DNA of 64,000 bases from a virus. Made by a program: the position numbers and the translations under genes. How positions within the stretch are numbered: position 1 is the first letter of the stretch; each line of letters starts with the position of its first letter. Positions 9,733 through 17,769 of the stretch are shown in pieces. The stretch covers positions 62,001 through 126,000 of IMG/VR virus record IMGVR_UViG_3300030339_001052; one strand, given 5' to 3'. The notes under the pieces are model-generated. The model was given only the letters and a program-made list of their open reading frames with translations, ran no database searches and had not been told where the DNA came from.

Positions 9733-10455
9733 ATGAATATAATACCAACAACTAAGATAGATGAGCAAATAAATGACAAGTTAGGGTTGTTGGAAAGAAC
9801 GTTGAGGATGATTGATAAATATGGTTTATTTAGGGTTTTTGGTGGGCTATTTGTATTAATATTATTTGCTTTAACTCTCGCCTTATTTATAAATCAAAAA
9901 GCTATTGTAACAAAAGTAATGCAGGATCAGAAAATTGAAGAGACAAAAAAACATTCAACAACTATGCAATTAAGATTGAATCAAATAAATCCTCAGATAG
10001 ATGCTATATTATTAAAGTTATTAATAGAAACAAGTTCAGATAGAGTATTTGTTATTGAAATGCATAACGGGTCAAATAACCCAACAGGATTACCATTTGT
10101 TTATGGAGAAATAACCTATGAACAAATGATAAATCCAGATATGCCACCAATTGCTGAAGAATATGGTAATATTAATCTTTCCAGATTTAGCTTCGTTGCT
10201 CATGTTTATAAAAATAAAATATTTAAAGGAACTATAGAAGATCTGAAAAAAATAGATGTAAAATTAGCTAATAGAATGTCTCAAAATAATGTAAAATATC
10301 TATATATGGTATCATTAACTGGGAGTAATATGGCTATTGGTTTTTTAGGTATTTCATATATAGAAAAACCAATTAACAAGAACGCCGATGGGAAGATTAT
10401 TGATGCATCACAGAAAATAGCTATACTTTTAGATTTATATCAATCAACAAAATAA
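9733..10455 (+). CDS. Membrane-anchored protein with a GAF-like domain, 240 aa
   Basis: One transmembrane segment (about residues 36-56, FVLILFALTLALFI) follows a short N-terminal stretch. The rest reads like a GAF-type sensory fold, with ILLKLLIETSSDRVFVIEMHNG near residues 94-115 and a closing MAIGFLGISYI strand. Similar one-helix plus GAF-like proteins occur in phages of Bacteroidota. It may bind a small ligand or act at the membrane during lysis or exclusion. The next membrane protein starts 22 bp downstream. Confidence 0.5.
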   Translation: MNIIPTTKIDEQINDKLGLLERTLRMIDKYGLFRVFGGLFVLILFALTLALFINQKAIVTKVMQDQKIEETKKHSTTMQLRLNQINPQIDAILLKLLIETSSDRVFVIEMHNGSNNPTGLPFVYGEITYEQMINPDMPPIAEEYGNINLSRFSFVAHVYKNKIFKGTIEDLKKIDVKLANRMSQNNVKYLYMVSLTGSNMAIGFLGISYIEKPINKNADGKIIDASQKIAILLDLYQSTK

Positions 10456-10477
10456 ACTTTATTTAATACGTTTCACT

Positions 10478-10882
10478 ATGGCAAAAAATAAATTAGTTGC
10501 AGACTTAGTACAGTGGGTTTTAATATTATCTTTATCGGGAATGTGTTTATTACTTTATTTAAATGGACAGTCAATTATCGAGAATGCAAATTTACACAAA
10601 TTAGAAAATAAAATTTTAATTGGTAAAAATGAAAGACTTACCGACTCAATTAATTTTATGCGAATAAATAAACCATTAACAATAGTTAAATATAGACTAA
10701 TACATAATGGTGATACTATTTACATTGATAGGAAATTAGCGCCTTTAGATGATACAATTTATGATTTTACAGAAAAAAAAGGAGCACTGAATTACCAAAT
10801 TAAGATAAAAGCTAAAAATATAAGCTGGTATAAAGTAAATGTTTCAGTAAATGAAGACCTAACATTTTTAGCAAAAAAATAA
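10478..10882 (+). CDS. Small membrane protein with one N-terminal helix, 134 aa
   Basis: A single transmembrane segment (about residues 10-29, WVLILSLSGMCLLLYLNG) is followed by a charged soluble domain ending in KK. Signal-anchor topology is likely. It follows the GAF-like membrane protein closely. A spanin-like role is conceivable but no motif supports it. Confidence 0.55.
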   Translation: MAKNKLVADLVQWVLILSLSGMCLLLYLNGQSIIENANLHKLENKILIGKNERLTDSINFMRINKPLTIVKYRLIHNGDTIYIDRKLAPLDDTIYDFTEKKGALNYQIKIKAKNISWYKVNVSVNEDLTFLAKK

Positions 10883-10901
10883 AACATTTTATAGTTTTAA
10901 C

Positions 10902-10932
10902 TTGTTTTTCTTAATTATTATTCGTACATTTG
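10902..10932 (+). promoter_or_regulatory. Bacteroidota-type promoter
   Basis: TTG 10902-10904 in AACTTGTTTTTC and TACATTTG 10925-10932 with 20 bp between. It drives the small-gene run from 10959. Confidence 0.85.
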
Positions 10933-10958
10933 TTTTGAATTTAAAATAAACAAATGTT

Positions 10959-11150
10959 ATGGTTATGTTTTTAATTATCATTCACTTTTTAAAGATATTT
11001 ATTTTATTTCTTTCAATACAGATAGTAGTGAAAGAAATTTTCCATCTATATAAGTGTATAAAAGCGAAAATTTCGTATGAAATTGTGAGTAAAGATTTAC
11101 TATTTTTCGGATTGAGTGTGAGTTATATACTTACAATAATCTTTTTTTAA
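10959..11150 (+). CDS. Small membrane protein, 63 aa
   Basis: Two hydrophobic segments (residues 1-22 and about 47-63) flank a short Lys/His-rich loop. It is the first gene after the promoter at 10902. ATG 10959 gives the longest frame; ATG 10965 is an alternative. Function unknown. Confidence 0.5.
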   Translation: MVMFLIIIHFLKIFILFLSIQIVVKEIFHLYKCIKAKISYEIVSKDLLFFGLSVSYILTIIFF

Positions 11151-11161
11151 AAATAAATAAA

Positions 11162-11638
11162 ATGTTAGAAGAAAAAATAAACAAATTAGGCGATAGGTAC
11201 ATTATAAATGGTATCTACGAGGGCTTTAAGTATGTCAAAGTGTTTATACCCACAGAATGGGTTCTACAGGAGATGTATGGCGATATAGATGTTCAGAGAG
11301 ATAGTAATAAACCAACGCAAGTAGTTTTTGGTTCTGATATTGTAAGTATAAGTTTTTCTGACATTATAGATGTAATATTAGAGAGTATTAACCCATATCT
11401 AGTAGATTTAGAAAAGGATATTTTATTTAATTCTTACATTGATAAATTAGAATTAATTTTTAAAGAGAATGAATTAGATTATTTAAAAACTCTAAATTTC
11501 ACATTTAGTGGTAAACAAAAACGCCCATATAAAAAATCAAAAGTGGAACCTGAAATAGCATCTGATAAAAGGGAATTACTAACTGAAGATAAAAGTGTTA
11601 TCAAATCAGACATTGAAATATCAAATAAAGCAGAATAA
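11162..11638 (+). CDS. Hypothetical protein, 158 aa
   Basis: Soluble, acidic N-terminal domain rich in Ile and Asp, with a basic KQKRPYKKSK patch near residues 118-127 and a charged C-terminal tail. Its stop overlaps the next ATG by one base (TAATG), suggesting translational coupling. No family recognised. Confidence 0.55.
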   Translation: MLEEKINKLGDRYIINGIYEGFKYVKVFIPTEWVLQEMYGDIDVQRDSNKPTQVVFGSDIVSISFSDIIDVILESINPYLVDLEKDILFNSYIDKLELIFKENELDYLKTLNFTFSGKQKRPYKKSKVEPEIASDKRELLTEDKSVIKSDIEISNKAE

Positions 11639-12015
11639 TGGAACTACTTGTATTACTATCTTTTATTTTTATATCATACGGTCTATCAAACATGATCGTA
11701 TATTCAAATGGTCCTGGTGGTATTTTTACTTGGTGGAGATCGTGTTCCAATAAAATACATCCTAAATTTGGTGAATTATTTGATTGTATGATGTGCCTAC
11801 CTATGTGGGTTGGTATGTTTTTTTCAGTAATTAATTTATTTTTTATTTCCAGTTTTTCATTTACACCAATGAATATGATATTTGGCCGAATTATATATGA
11901 CTATTATGGTATTGATTTCTTGTTTATTACAATATTAATTTTATTGTGTGATGGGGCAATTGCCTCAGGTACGAGCTGGGTAATACATAACATAGAAGAA
12001 CATTTTGAAAAATAA
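11638..12015 (+). CDS. Membrane protein resembling the DUF1360 family, 125 aa
   Basis: Three hydrophobic segments (residues 1-20, 50-70, 90-112) surround a CMMCLPMWVG motif near residue 50. That motif recalls the Cys-x2-Cys-x3-W of small phage and bacterial membrane proteins of the DUF1360 type. Start overlaps the previous stop by one base. Role unknown. Confidence 0.55.
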   Translation: MELLVLLSFIFISYGLSNMIVYSNGPGGIFTWWRSCSNKIHPKFGELFDCMMCLPMWVGMFFSVINLFFISSFSFTPMNMIFGRIIYDYYGIDFLFITILILLCDGAIASGTSWVIHNIEEHFEK

Positions 12016-12199
12016 AAATTATGTTTTTTTAAAACAAGCAATAGAACAAGATTTTATAAATCTTACCAATGATTTAGCATATTATGGGAATCAATATAAA
12101 GATTTAAAACACGAAGGTGATGATAAAATTTGTAAAGGCATATTTAAAGGTAAATCAGAAGTTTATTTATTCGCAAGTAAAAAAATTTTAATATATTAA
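12005..12199 (+). CDS. Hypothetical protein, 64 aa, probable TTG start
   Basis: The frame starts with TTG at 12005, 11 bp inside the previous gene, and no in-frame ATG is available near the start. The residues (NLTNDLAYYGNQYKDL, ending ILIY) look like a real soluble protein. Confidence is limited by the non-ATG start. Confidence 0.45.
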   Translation: MKNKNYVFLKQAIEQDFINLTNDLAYYGNQYKDLKHEGDDKICKGIFKGKSEVYLFASKKILIY

Positions 12200-12214
12200 A
12201 CTGGTATAGGAAAG

Positions 12215-12433
12215 ATGATTAATGAGGAAAAAGAAATAAAAGAGTCTGAATCTGAATATATCATGCTAAATATTAAAAATGATAATTTTAGGGATTCATT
12301 TGCAAACCAATTAATTAATGGGTTAGGTGAAAAAATGATAACTGAGATTAAAAATCCATATAAACCAACAAAATATAATTTATTTAAAATTAAGATAAAT
12401 CGATTTATAAACAGTATATTTGAAGTATTATAA
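12215..12433 (+). CDS. Hypothetical protein, 72 aa
   Basis: Acidic, with an N-terminal EEKEIKESESE stretch, then a helical segment (FRDSFANQLINGLGEKMI). Its stop shares a base with the next ATG (TAATG), as do several genes in this run. Not recognised. Confidence 0.5.
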   Translation: MINEEKEIKESESEYIMLNIKNDNFRDSFANQLINGLGEKMITEIKNPYKPTKYNLFKIKINRFINSIFEVL

Positions 12434-12693
12434 TGGGAAAAATATTTAACATACCTACATATGAACAATTATTAAAAATTGCATCTACATTACACAACGA
12501 GTTAAACGATGTAAGGAAAGATAATATCACAATTGTATTTGAATTAGAGCAAGAGCTTTTAAGACAAATAGATGAGGATTATTTTTTCAAAAATAATAAA
12601 GATGCATTACCAAGCGATTTCAGTCCAGGAGATGAGGTATTAGTTACAATACTTGATTTAAAGTTTAAATTTATTAAAGATGTAAATGAATAA
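12433..12693 (+). CDS. Hypothetical protein, 86 aa
   Basis: Soluble, helical first half, then a beta-like end (GDEVLVTILDLKFKFI). It overlaps the next gene by 8 bp. Not recognised. Confidence 0.5.
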   Translation: MGKIFNIPTYEQLLKIASTLHNELNDVRKDNITIVFELEQELLRQIDEDYFFKNNKDALPSDFSPGDEVLVTILDLKFKFIKDVNE

Positions 12694-13570
12694 TATTTTA
12701 TTAGAAAACGATACAATTGAAAATAAATATACAAAATTAAGAAAAAGGCTTGCGGATGAGGCTTATAGAAAATGTGGAAATCAAAGAAGAAAAGATGCTA
12801 CTTCTCATCGAAAGAAATATAGAAAAGATAAGAAGAAAAAGGATTCTGAAATAAAAGCATTAAAGAAAAAGCAAGAAAGAAAAATAAATCCCTACTGGAG
12901 GATAATAGTTACAAGTCAAAAAAAAGTTTTAGTTGATATTTTATATACACCAAGCAAAGATGATGCAATTCAGAAATTTAATAAGATTCTTATTGAAAAC
13001 AAGAAAGATATAAGAATACCCAAAAAAGTTATAATAAAGGAGCATAATGTTTATGAAGCAAAATACGAATTAGTTTTATTACAGAGAAGAAATGCTGACG
13101 ATCCTAAAGAGACACTACTCAGAAATGAAATTGGCCAATTCGTCCCAAATATAGCGACAAATGAAAAATGGTTAATTTACGAGAAATCAGATTTTTATTT
13201 TGAGGAAACATATTGGGTACACGGCTTCCACCCCAGACACCAAAGAAAAAATTTTTATTATATATTAGAAGATATATTATTAAACGGTGTTAACAAGGTT
13301 AATCACCATCAGAAACGGGTAATGGTTTATAAAAATAAACTAATAATTGAAAATGAAGATTACAGTTTCGAAATGGTTATATGTAAAACCCACGAAGACT
13401 GTATTAGGTTATATAATGAATTAGAAAAGGATGTATTACCATTAAAACTAAAATCAATATATTGGTCAGGATTCGTTAGGGACGCTATTTCAGGTAATTT
13501 AATTGAGAGAATAGCCGAAAAAACAGGATGGGATAATAGAAAAATAATGAGAAGCAGTACGAGACCTTAG
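12686..13570 (+). CDS. Hypothetical basic protein, 294 aa
   Basis: Residues 15-70 are very rich in Lys and Arg (KKYRKDKKKK), probably a helical nucleic-acid-binding segment. A mixed alpha/beta domain follows, with YWRIIVTSQ, an aromatic YWVHGFHPRHQRKNFYY near residue 175, and a helical end (IAEKTGWDNRKI). Proteins of this build are seen in large phages, usually without assigned function. The promoter immediately downstream marks the end of this transcription unit. Confidence 0.55.
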   Translation: MNNILLENDTIENKYTKLRKRLADEAYRKCGNQRRKDATSHRKKYRKDKKKKDSEIKALKKKQERKINPYWRIIVTSQKKVLVDILYTPSKDDAIQKFNKILIENKKDIRIPKKVIIKEHNVYEAKYELVLLQRRNADDPKETLLRNEIGQFVPNIATNEKWLIYEKSDFYFEETYWVHGFHPRHQRKNFYYILEDILLNGVNKVNHHQKRVMVYKNKLIIENEDYSFEMVICKTHEDCIRLYNELEKDVLPLKLKSIYWSGFVRDAISGNLIERIAEKTGWDNRKIMRSSTRP

Positions 13571-13601
13571 AGAAAATAATTAAAACTTTAACAATCAAGA
13601 G

Positions 13602-13632
13602 TTGTTTTTCTCATAAAAAGTTAGTACATTTG
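13602..13632 (+). promoter_or_regulatory. Bacteroidota-type promoter
   Basis: TTG 13602-13604 in GTTGTTTTTC and TACATTTG 13625-13632 with 20 bp between, 44 bp before ATG 13677. Confidence 0.85.
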
Positions 13633-13676
13633 TTGTGAATTTAAAAAGTAATATTAATAATTAAAACTTAGAAAAA

Positions 13677-14123
13677 ATGTTGAATTGGTTTAATGTAAAA
13701 GTAAAGTATGAAAAAACAGCCGAAGAAGGTAAGATTGTAAAAACGTGTGATGAATTTTTATTTGATGCTCTATCTTTTACAGAAGCGGAAGCTAGGGTAA
13801 CAGAAGAATTAAAACCTTTTATTAGTGGTGAATTTCTTACGGCTGCGATTAAAAGGGAAAAAATTAGTGAAATGTTCTTCAATGATAATGGAGACAAATG
13901 GTATCGTTGTAAGGTTGCTTTTATAAGCTTAGATGAAATCAAAGGAGTTGAAAAGAGGACTACCTGTACTATGATGGCTCAAGCAAACGACGTTAAAGAT
14001 GCTTGGGATGTAATTGCAGATGGAATGAAAGGATCAATGGCCGATTATCAAGTTTGTGGTATTGTAGAAACAAATATTTTAGATGTTTATAAATATGAAG
14101 TACCAAAAGAAGAGGAGAAATAA
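13677..14123 (+). CDS. DUF4494-family protein, 148 aa
   Basis: The pattern WFNVKVKYEKT at the start, then DALSFTEAEARVTEEL near residues 34-50 and a WYRCKV...FISLDE strand, matches my memory of the DUF4494 family, small proteins of Bacteroidota and their phages. The family has no known activity. It is first behind a strong promoter, so probably well expressed by host polymerase. Confidence 0.65.
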   Translation: MLNWFNVKVKYEKTAEEGKIVKTCDEFLFDALSFTEAEARVTEELKPFISGEFLTAAIKREKISEMFFNDNGDKWYRCKVAFISLDEIKGVEKRTTCTMMAQANDVKDAWDVIADGMKGSMADYQVCGIVETNILDVYKYEVPKEEEK

Positions 14124-14126
14124 ATT

Positions 14127-14330
14127 ATGTTCGGAAAGAAAAAAGTAGTAGAAAATAGTAGGTTGCTTGAAACGCCTGAACAATTCAATAACAGAATTAA
14201 AAAAGAAAAGGATCAATCATTAAAAATTTCATCTGTTGATTTTGCCTTAAAATTTACAGCTGGGTTTAATATGGATGTAGATCATTTAATCAAATCGTCA
14301 AAGAAGATTTACGAATTTATTAGTAAATAA
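14127..14330 (+). CDS. Hypothetical protein, 67 aa
   Basis: Starts 3 bp after the DUF4494 gene, so co-transcribed. Charged N-terminal helix, then a helical DFALKFTAGFNMDVDHLIK segment. Not recognised. Confidence 0.5.
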   Translation: MFGKKKVVENSRLLETPEQFNNRIKKEKDQSLKISSVDFALKFTAGFNMDVDHLIKSSKKIYEFISK

Positions 14331-14343
14331 TTAAATAAAATCT

Positions 14344-14456
14344 GGTTGGTACTGGGGAAACAATTATCTATAGTGGTGAAGGCTGAAATATGCTACAAGA
14401 AGAATACCTAAATGTCTTAATTTCCTGTTACGTGAAATGGATAGCCAACCTTTTTT
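14344..14456 (+). ncRNA. Putative structured RNA closed by a terminal stem and U tract
   Basis: The 150-bp gap between two genes holds a block visibly richer in G and C than its surroundings. Its ends pair: GGTTGGT (14344-14350) with GCCAACC (14444-14450), followed by six T. Internal pairing is possible between GGAAA (14356-14360) and TTTCC (14421-14425), and between 14373-14377 and 14392-14396. It could be an independent small RNA or a leader/terminator element. It matches no tRNA or riboswitch I know. Confidence 0.45.
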
Positions 14457-14482
14457 ATAAAATAAATTAATTAAAGTAATAT

Positions 14483-15064
14483 ATGTATAAGATTACAGAA
14501 GAAAAAATAAATGTAAATTTCGTTAGGTTTATTAAAATGCTAAAGAAATACGGTATATATACCGAAAAAATGGTATTAGATGATGAGTTCGATAATTTAT
14601 TAAAAATCGCACCATCACATACAAAAGAAGAAAGTGGTGGTGCTTATATCGGAGGTTTAATTGAACATATTTTATTAATCACTGATTACGCAAAAAAAAT
14701 AAATGAAACGCTATTATCAGAGGAAGATAGAATTGAAAATAATTCATTAATGAAAACTTGTTTTTTACATCAAATTGCAAAAACAAAAGAATTTGTAGTA
14801 AACGATGTTGAATGGGAAGTTAAGCGAGGAAATTTTTATAAATTCTCTGATGGATTACCAGCCATAAAAACTGGTGAATATTCTGTTTACCTATGCCAAA
14901 AATACGGTATTGAATTAGAAAAAGCTGAATTTGAAGCTATTTTATCAATTGACAAAGAAGATGATTTACAAACTAAGCTGTTCGGAAATATGTTATCCAG
15001 AATTTTAAGGGTTGCCAACGAATTTGCAAATGTTGAACGCAAGAAGAATTTTATTAAAAAATAA
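14483..15064 (+). CDS. HD-domain-like protein with an altered HD motif, 193 aa
   Basis: Resembles phage HD-superfamily phosphohydrolases: YIGGLIEHILLITDYA (about residues 55-70) matches the usual GG-x-x-EH-helix. The following CFLHQIAKTKEF (about 93-104) sits where LLHDIGK is expected, so the metal-binding Asp is replaced by Gln. Activity may be lost or changed. Its stop overlaps the start of the IMPDH/GMP reductase-family gene by one base, suggesting a link to nucleotide metabolism. Family assignment is by motif only. Confidence 0.6.
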   Translation: MYKITEEKINVNFVRFIKMLKKYGIYTEKMVLDDEFDNLLKIAPSHTKEESGGAYIGGLIEHILLITDYAKKINETLLSEEDRIENNSLMKTCFLHQIAKTKEFVVNDVEWEVKRGNFYKFSDGLPAIKTGEYSVYLCQKYGIELEKAEFEAILSIDKEDDLQTKLFGNMLSRILRVANEFANVERKKNFIKK

Positions 15065-16110
15065 TGTTAAATAAAGAAGTTAAGTACGGGTTGATGGATA
15101 TTGAAATTGTTCAAGGGCAAGTTTCACATATTAATAGTAGGAGTGAATGTAATCCATATATATCGAATGGTATGCTACCTCTTTTTACCGCCCCAATGAG
15201 TAGTGTTGTTGATTTAAATAATTATAAACTTTTCCAAGAAAATAAAATTAATCCAATTATACCAAGACATATTGATTTACAAATTCGCAAGGAGATGTGT
15301 TCTGAAACTTGGTGTGCTTTTTCTTTAAGTGAATTCAATAAAATAGTTGAGTTTGGTGAGATTAATAATAACATAAAACACTTTATATTAATCGACGTTG
15401 CGAATGGTAATATGTTTAAATTACATGAATCAATTCGGAATGGTAAATTAAGTTATGGTGATAATTTAGTTATTATGGTAGGTAATATTGCAAACCCAGA
15501 GGCATATATTATACTTAGCGAAGCTGGGGCGGATTATGTTCGCTGTGGAATTGGCGGCGGCGCTGGTTGTATAACTTCCTCAAACACAGGTATTCACTAT
15601 CCGATGGCGAGTCTAATCTCAGAATGTTTTGATGCATCTTTAAAGCTGAGAAATCCAGCAAGAATTGTTGCAGACGGGGGAATCAAAGGTTATTCGGATA
15701 TAAATAAATGTTTGGCGCTGGGGGCAGATTATGTTATGTGTGGATCTATTTTTAATAAAATGCTTGAAAGTGCTGGGGAAACAATATATACAGATAATAC
15801 CACAAAAGTTGATCAATATTCAAGCACGATTTTAGACGAATTTAAGGAAGGTTATATGTTCGATAAGGTGTTTTATGGTATGAGCACTAAAAAGGCCCAG
15901 AAAGAGCTTGGAAATGCGAAATTAAAGACATCTGAGGGTATAGAGAGAACCTATCGTGTTGAATACACAATGAATCAATGGGTAAATAATTTTACCCACT
16001 ATTTAAAGTCAGCAATGTCCTATACCAATTCAAAAGATTTAGATGATTTTATAGGTGAAGTTGAAACTATAATTATTTCACAAGCGGCTCAAAATGCGAT
16101 AAACAAATAA
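15064..16110 (+). CDS. IMP dehydrogenase / GMP reductase family enzyme, 348 aa
   Basis: A TIM-barrel purine nucleotide oxidoreductase. It has the early FTAPMSSVVD strand (about residue 40), a VGNIANPEAY...GADYVRCGIGGG loop with the likely catalytic Cys in GAGCITSSN (about 176), the phosphate-binding RIVADGGIKGYSDINK, and ALGADYVMCGSIF. The C-terminal EGIERTYRVEY is the usual family flap region. The length is that of GMP reductase, without CBS domains. The loop reads GIGGGAGC rather than the common GIGPGSxC, so substrate choice (IMP or GMP) is open. It would adjust guanine nucleotide pools for phage DNA synthesis. Confidence 0.85.
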   Translation: MLNKEVKYGLMDIEIVQGQVSHINSRSECNPYISNGMLPLFTAPMSSVVDLNNYKLFQENKINPIIPRHIDLQIRKEMCSETWCAFSLSEFNKIVEFGEINNNIKHFILIDVANGNMFKLHESIRNGKLSYGDNLVIMVGNIANPEAYIILSEAGADYVRCGIGGGAGCITSSNTGIHYPMASLISECFDASLKLRNPARIVADGGIKGYSDINKCLALGADYVMCGSIFNKMLESAGETIYTDNTTKVDQYSSTILDEFKEGYMFDKVFYGMSTKKAQKELGNAKLKTSEGIERTYRVEYTMNQWVNNFTHYLKSAMSYTNSKDLDDFIGEVETIIISQAAQNAINK

Positions 16111-16194
16111 TTATTGCTTAACTGGTGGGTTAGATGGTTGAGTAGTTTGTTTTTTGCAACCGCAATCTTCTTTTATTAATAATATAATGTCCAT
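16111..16194 (-). CDS. Possible 27-aa protein on the opposite strand
   Basis: A short ATG frame (DCGCKK near the middle, ending in PPVKQ) runs against the surrounding genes. A copy of the second-class motif GTATTTATATTAAAATA lies just upstream in the right orientation (16216 to 16200), which is the main reason to list it. It is short, so it may not be translated. Confidence 0.35.
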   Translation of the reverse strand: MDIILLIKEDCGCKKQTTQPSNPPVKQ

Positions 16195-16199
16195 AGTTT

Positions 16200-16216
16200 T
16201 ATTTTAATATAAATAC
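16200..16216 (-). promoter_or_regulatory. Second-class promoter candidate on the minus strand
   Basis: Minus-strand GTATTTATATTAAAATA shares its last 16 bases with the copies at 28476-28492 and 44817-44833, and lies 5 bp before the 27-aa frame. It could also give antisense RNA to the gene at 15064. Confidence 0.45.
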
Positions 16217-16257
16217 GACCAACTTTATATTTTTTGAATATTTTTATTTAAAAAAAC

Positions 16258-16288
16258 TTGTTTTTCTCACTTTTTATTAGTACATTTG
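16258..16288 (+). promoter_or_regulatory. Bacteroidota-type promoter
   Basis: TTG 16258-16260 and TACATTTG 16281-16288, 20 bp apart, followed by ATG at 16302 only 13 bp downstream, so the leader is very short. Confidence 0.85.
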
Positions 16289-16301
16289 TTTAAATTGATA
16301 T

Positions 16302-16523
16302 ATGATAGAGTATATTTTTTGTTTAGTTTTTAAAATAATTCGCAATAGGTATTATATAGTTTTTGAAGATGGAACAAGTGAAAGGATATTTTTAACTCAC
16401 TCCCCAAATATTATATACTTTTCAAAGGAGCATTTATATTACTCAGTTCAAAGTGAGACGAGTGAAGTTATAAATAAAACATTAGTATATAATTGGTTAA
16501 AGGTTGAAAAAATAGAAAAATAA
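16302..16523 (+). CDS. Hypothetical protein, 73 aa
   Basis: First gene behind the promoter at 16258, with a hydrophobic start (IEYIFCLVFKII) that may be a weak membrane anchor, then a beta-like soluble part. Not recognised. Confidence 0.5.
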   Translation: MIEYIFCLVFKIIRNRYYIVFEDGTSERIFLTHSPNIIYFSKEHLYYSVQSETSEVINKTLVYNWLKVEKIEK

Positions 16524-16526
16524 AAT

Positions 16527-16673
16527 ATGAAACTATATAAAAAGATTTTAGAAAAATTAAGAATAATAAATAGAAGTGACATTATATTTTATAGTAAACT
16601 AGCACTAATTTTAGGTTTATTTGGGTATACCATATTGAGCGTTATAATGACTTTAATTTATTTCCCAATTTAA
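16527..16673 (+). CDS. Small single-span membrane protein, 48 aa
   Basis: ATG 16527, 3 bp after the previous stop, opens a 48-residue frame: a basic N-terminal helix (MKLYKKILEKLR) and one transmembrane segment (LALILGLFGYTILSVIM, about residues 25-41). Found by reading the gap. Position in a co-directional run supports it. Confidence 0.5.
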   Translation: MKLYKKILEKLRIINRSDIIFYSKLALILGLFGYTILSVIMTLIYFPI

Positions 16674-16690
16674 AAACAAATTAAATAAAT

Positions 16691-16993
16691 ATGAAACCAA
16701 TAGACTTCAAAGACAGTAATGTTACATTTGCAAAAGATCAACCAGAATATATACCACTCCCAGCTTTAAGACTACATTCAAATGGTGGTGAAGTTATCTC
16801 TTGTTGGAAAATGTCTTTTATAGAACGCTTAAAAGTGTTATTTACGGGTAAAGTTTGGTTAAGTTTAATGATGTTCGGACAACCAGTAACTCCAAGTTTT
16901 CTATCTGTATATAGAAAAAAAGTGTATTCACACCCGAACGACATATATTCAATTAAAAATAAATTAATGAAACTTTTCAAATGCAAGAATTAA
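16691..16993 (+). CDS. Conserved hypothetical phage protein, 100 aa
   Basis: The pattern FAKDQPEYIPLPALRL, then CWKMSFIERLKVLFTGKVW (residues 39-57), resembles a small protein I recall from many Bacteroidota and other phages and bacteria, usually of unknown function. An amphipathic LSLMMFGQPVTP stretch could contact a membrane. Overlaps the next gene by 13 bp. Confidence 0.6.
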   Translation: MKPIDFKDSNVTFAKDQPEYIPLPALRLHSNGGEVISCWKMSFIERLKVLFTGKVWLSLMMFGQPVTPSFLSVYRKKVYSHPNDIYSIKNKLMKLFKCKN

Positions 16994-17334
16994 TAAAACA
17001 AATAAAAGAAAAGGGTTTTAAACCTATGAAATTCGCCATATTTAATTATATGGATGATAATGGGTATATAACTGAAATGGAAGGTATATTCAAAAGAAAA
17101 TTTGCAATTTCTGATTTTGAGTATTTATATTTTGATTTAGAAGTGAATGAAAAAAATGGATTAAAATATAGAACCCATAATATATTGCAAAGGTTCTACG
17201 ATTTACAAAATTTAGTTGAAGTTAAAATACAAAGTAATAAAGAACTACCAATGGTAAAATTATTCATATTGAAAGATGAAGGTCAAGTATTTCTTGTGAA
17301 ATTACTGGACTTTAATTTAATAGAATTAATATAA
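16981..17334 (+). CDS. Hypothetical protein, 117 aa
   Basis: Mixed alpha/beta soluble protein, basic N-terminus. It starts inside the last 13 bp of the previous gene, a coupled arrangement. No domain recognised. Confidence 0.5.
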   Translation: MQELIKQIKEKGFKPMKFAIFNYMDDNGYITEMEGIFKRKFAISDFEYLYFDLEVNEKNGLKYRTHNILQRFYDLQNLVEVKIQSNKELPMVKLFILKDEGQVFLVKLLDFNLIELI

Positions 17335-17343
17335 AATAAATAT

Positions 17344-17769
17344 ATGAAAAATTTAATAGAAATAAATATTCCAAATGAATATAAAAAATTAATTAAATAT
17401 AATGATAATAAAATAATTATTGATTTTATCAAAATAGATAAGAATAAAGAAATGGAGGATTTCTTTCGTTGTTTTTTAATCGATTTATCAATTGTTATTA
17501 AACCTGAATATCCTAATTCTGTATTTTATAAAGATAATAAAAATGATGAAGTTATTTTTGAATTATATCAGGATTCAGAAAATAAAGAAAAAAGGTATTT
17601 CTATGTTCATTATGATAAAATTTGGTCAGTTTTTGGAAGTAACTTCGGTCTTAATTATAATGAAACTCAGTCCTTTATAAAAGACAGGGTGGAAGATACT
17701 CTAAAATTAGGATCAGTAACACCTTGGAAGACAGGTCGTCGGAAAACGATTTGGTGGAAGATACTCTAA
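17344..17769 (+). CDS. Hypothetical protein with a duplicated 3' end, 141 aa
   Basis: Lys/Ile/Asn-rich N-terminal part, family unknown. The last residues RVEDTLKLGSVTP then WKTGRRKTIWWKIL are followed, after the stop, by a second copy of the coding repeat in another frame. That copy would encode the alternative ending DVGGNSVRVWWKKL. The gene seems to have exchanged its C-terminus by recombination with a related gene. Confidence 0.55.
   Translation: MKNLIEINIPNEYKKLIKYNDNKIIIDFIKIDKNKEMEDFFRCFLIDLSIVIKPEYPNSVFYKDNKNDEVIFELYQDSENKEKRYFYVHYDKIWSVFGSNFGLNYNETQSFIKDRVEDTLKLGSVTPWKTGRRKTIWWKIL

Noticed and set aside
14344-14456. Structured block considered as a tRNA
   Set aside because: The 7-bp end stem recalls an acceptor stem, but no T-arm or anticodon arm of normal spacing can be formed and there is no CCA end.
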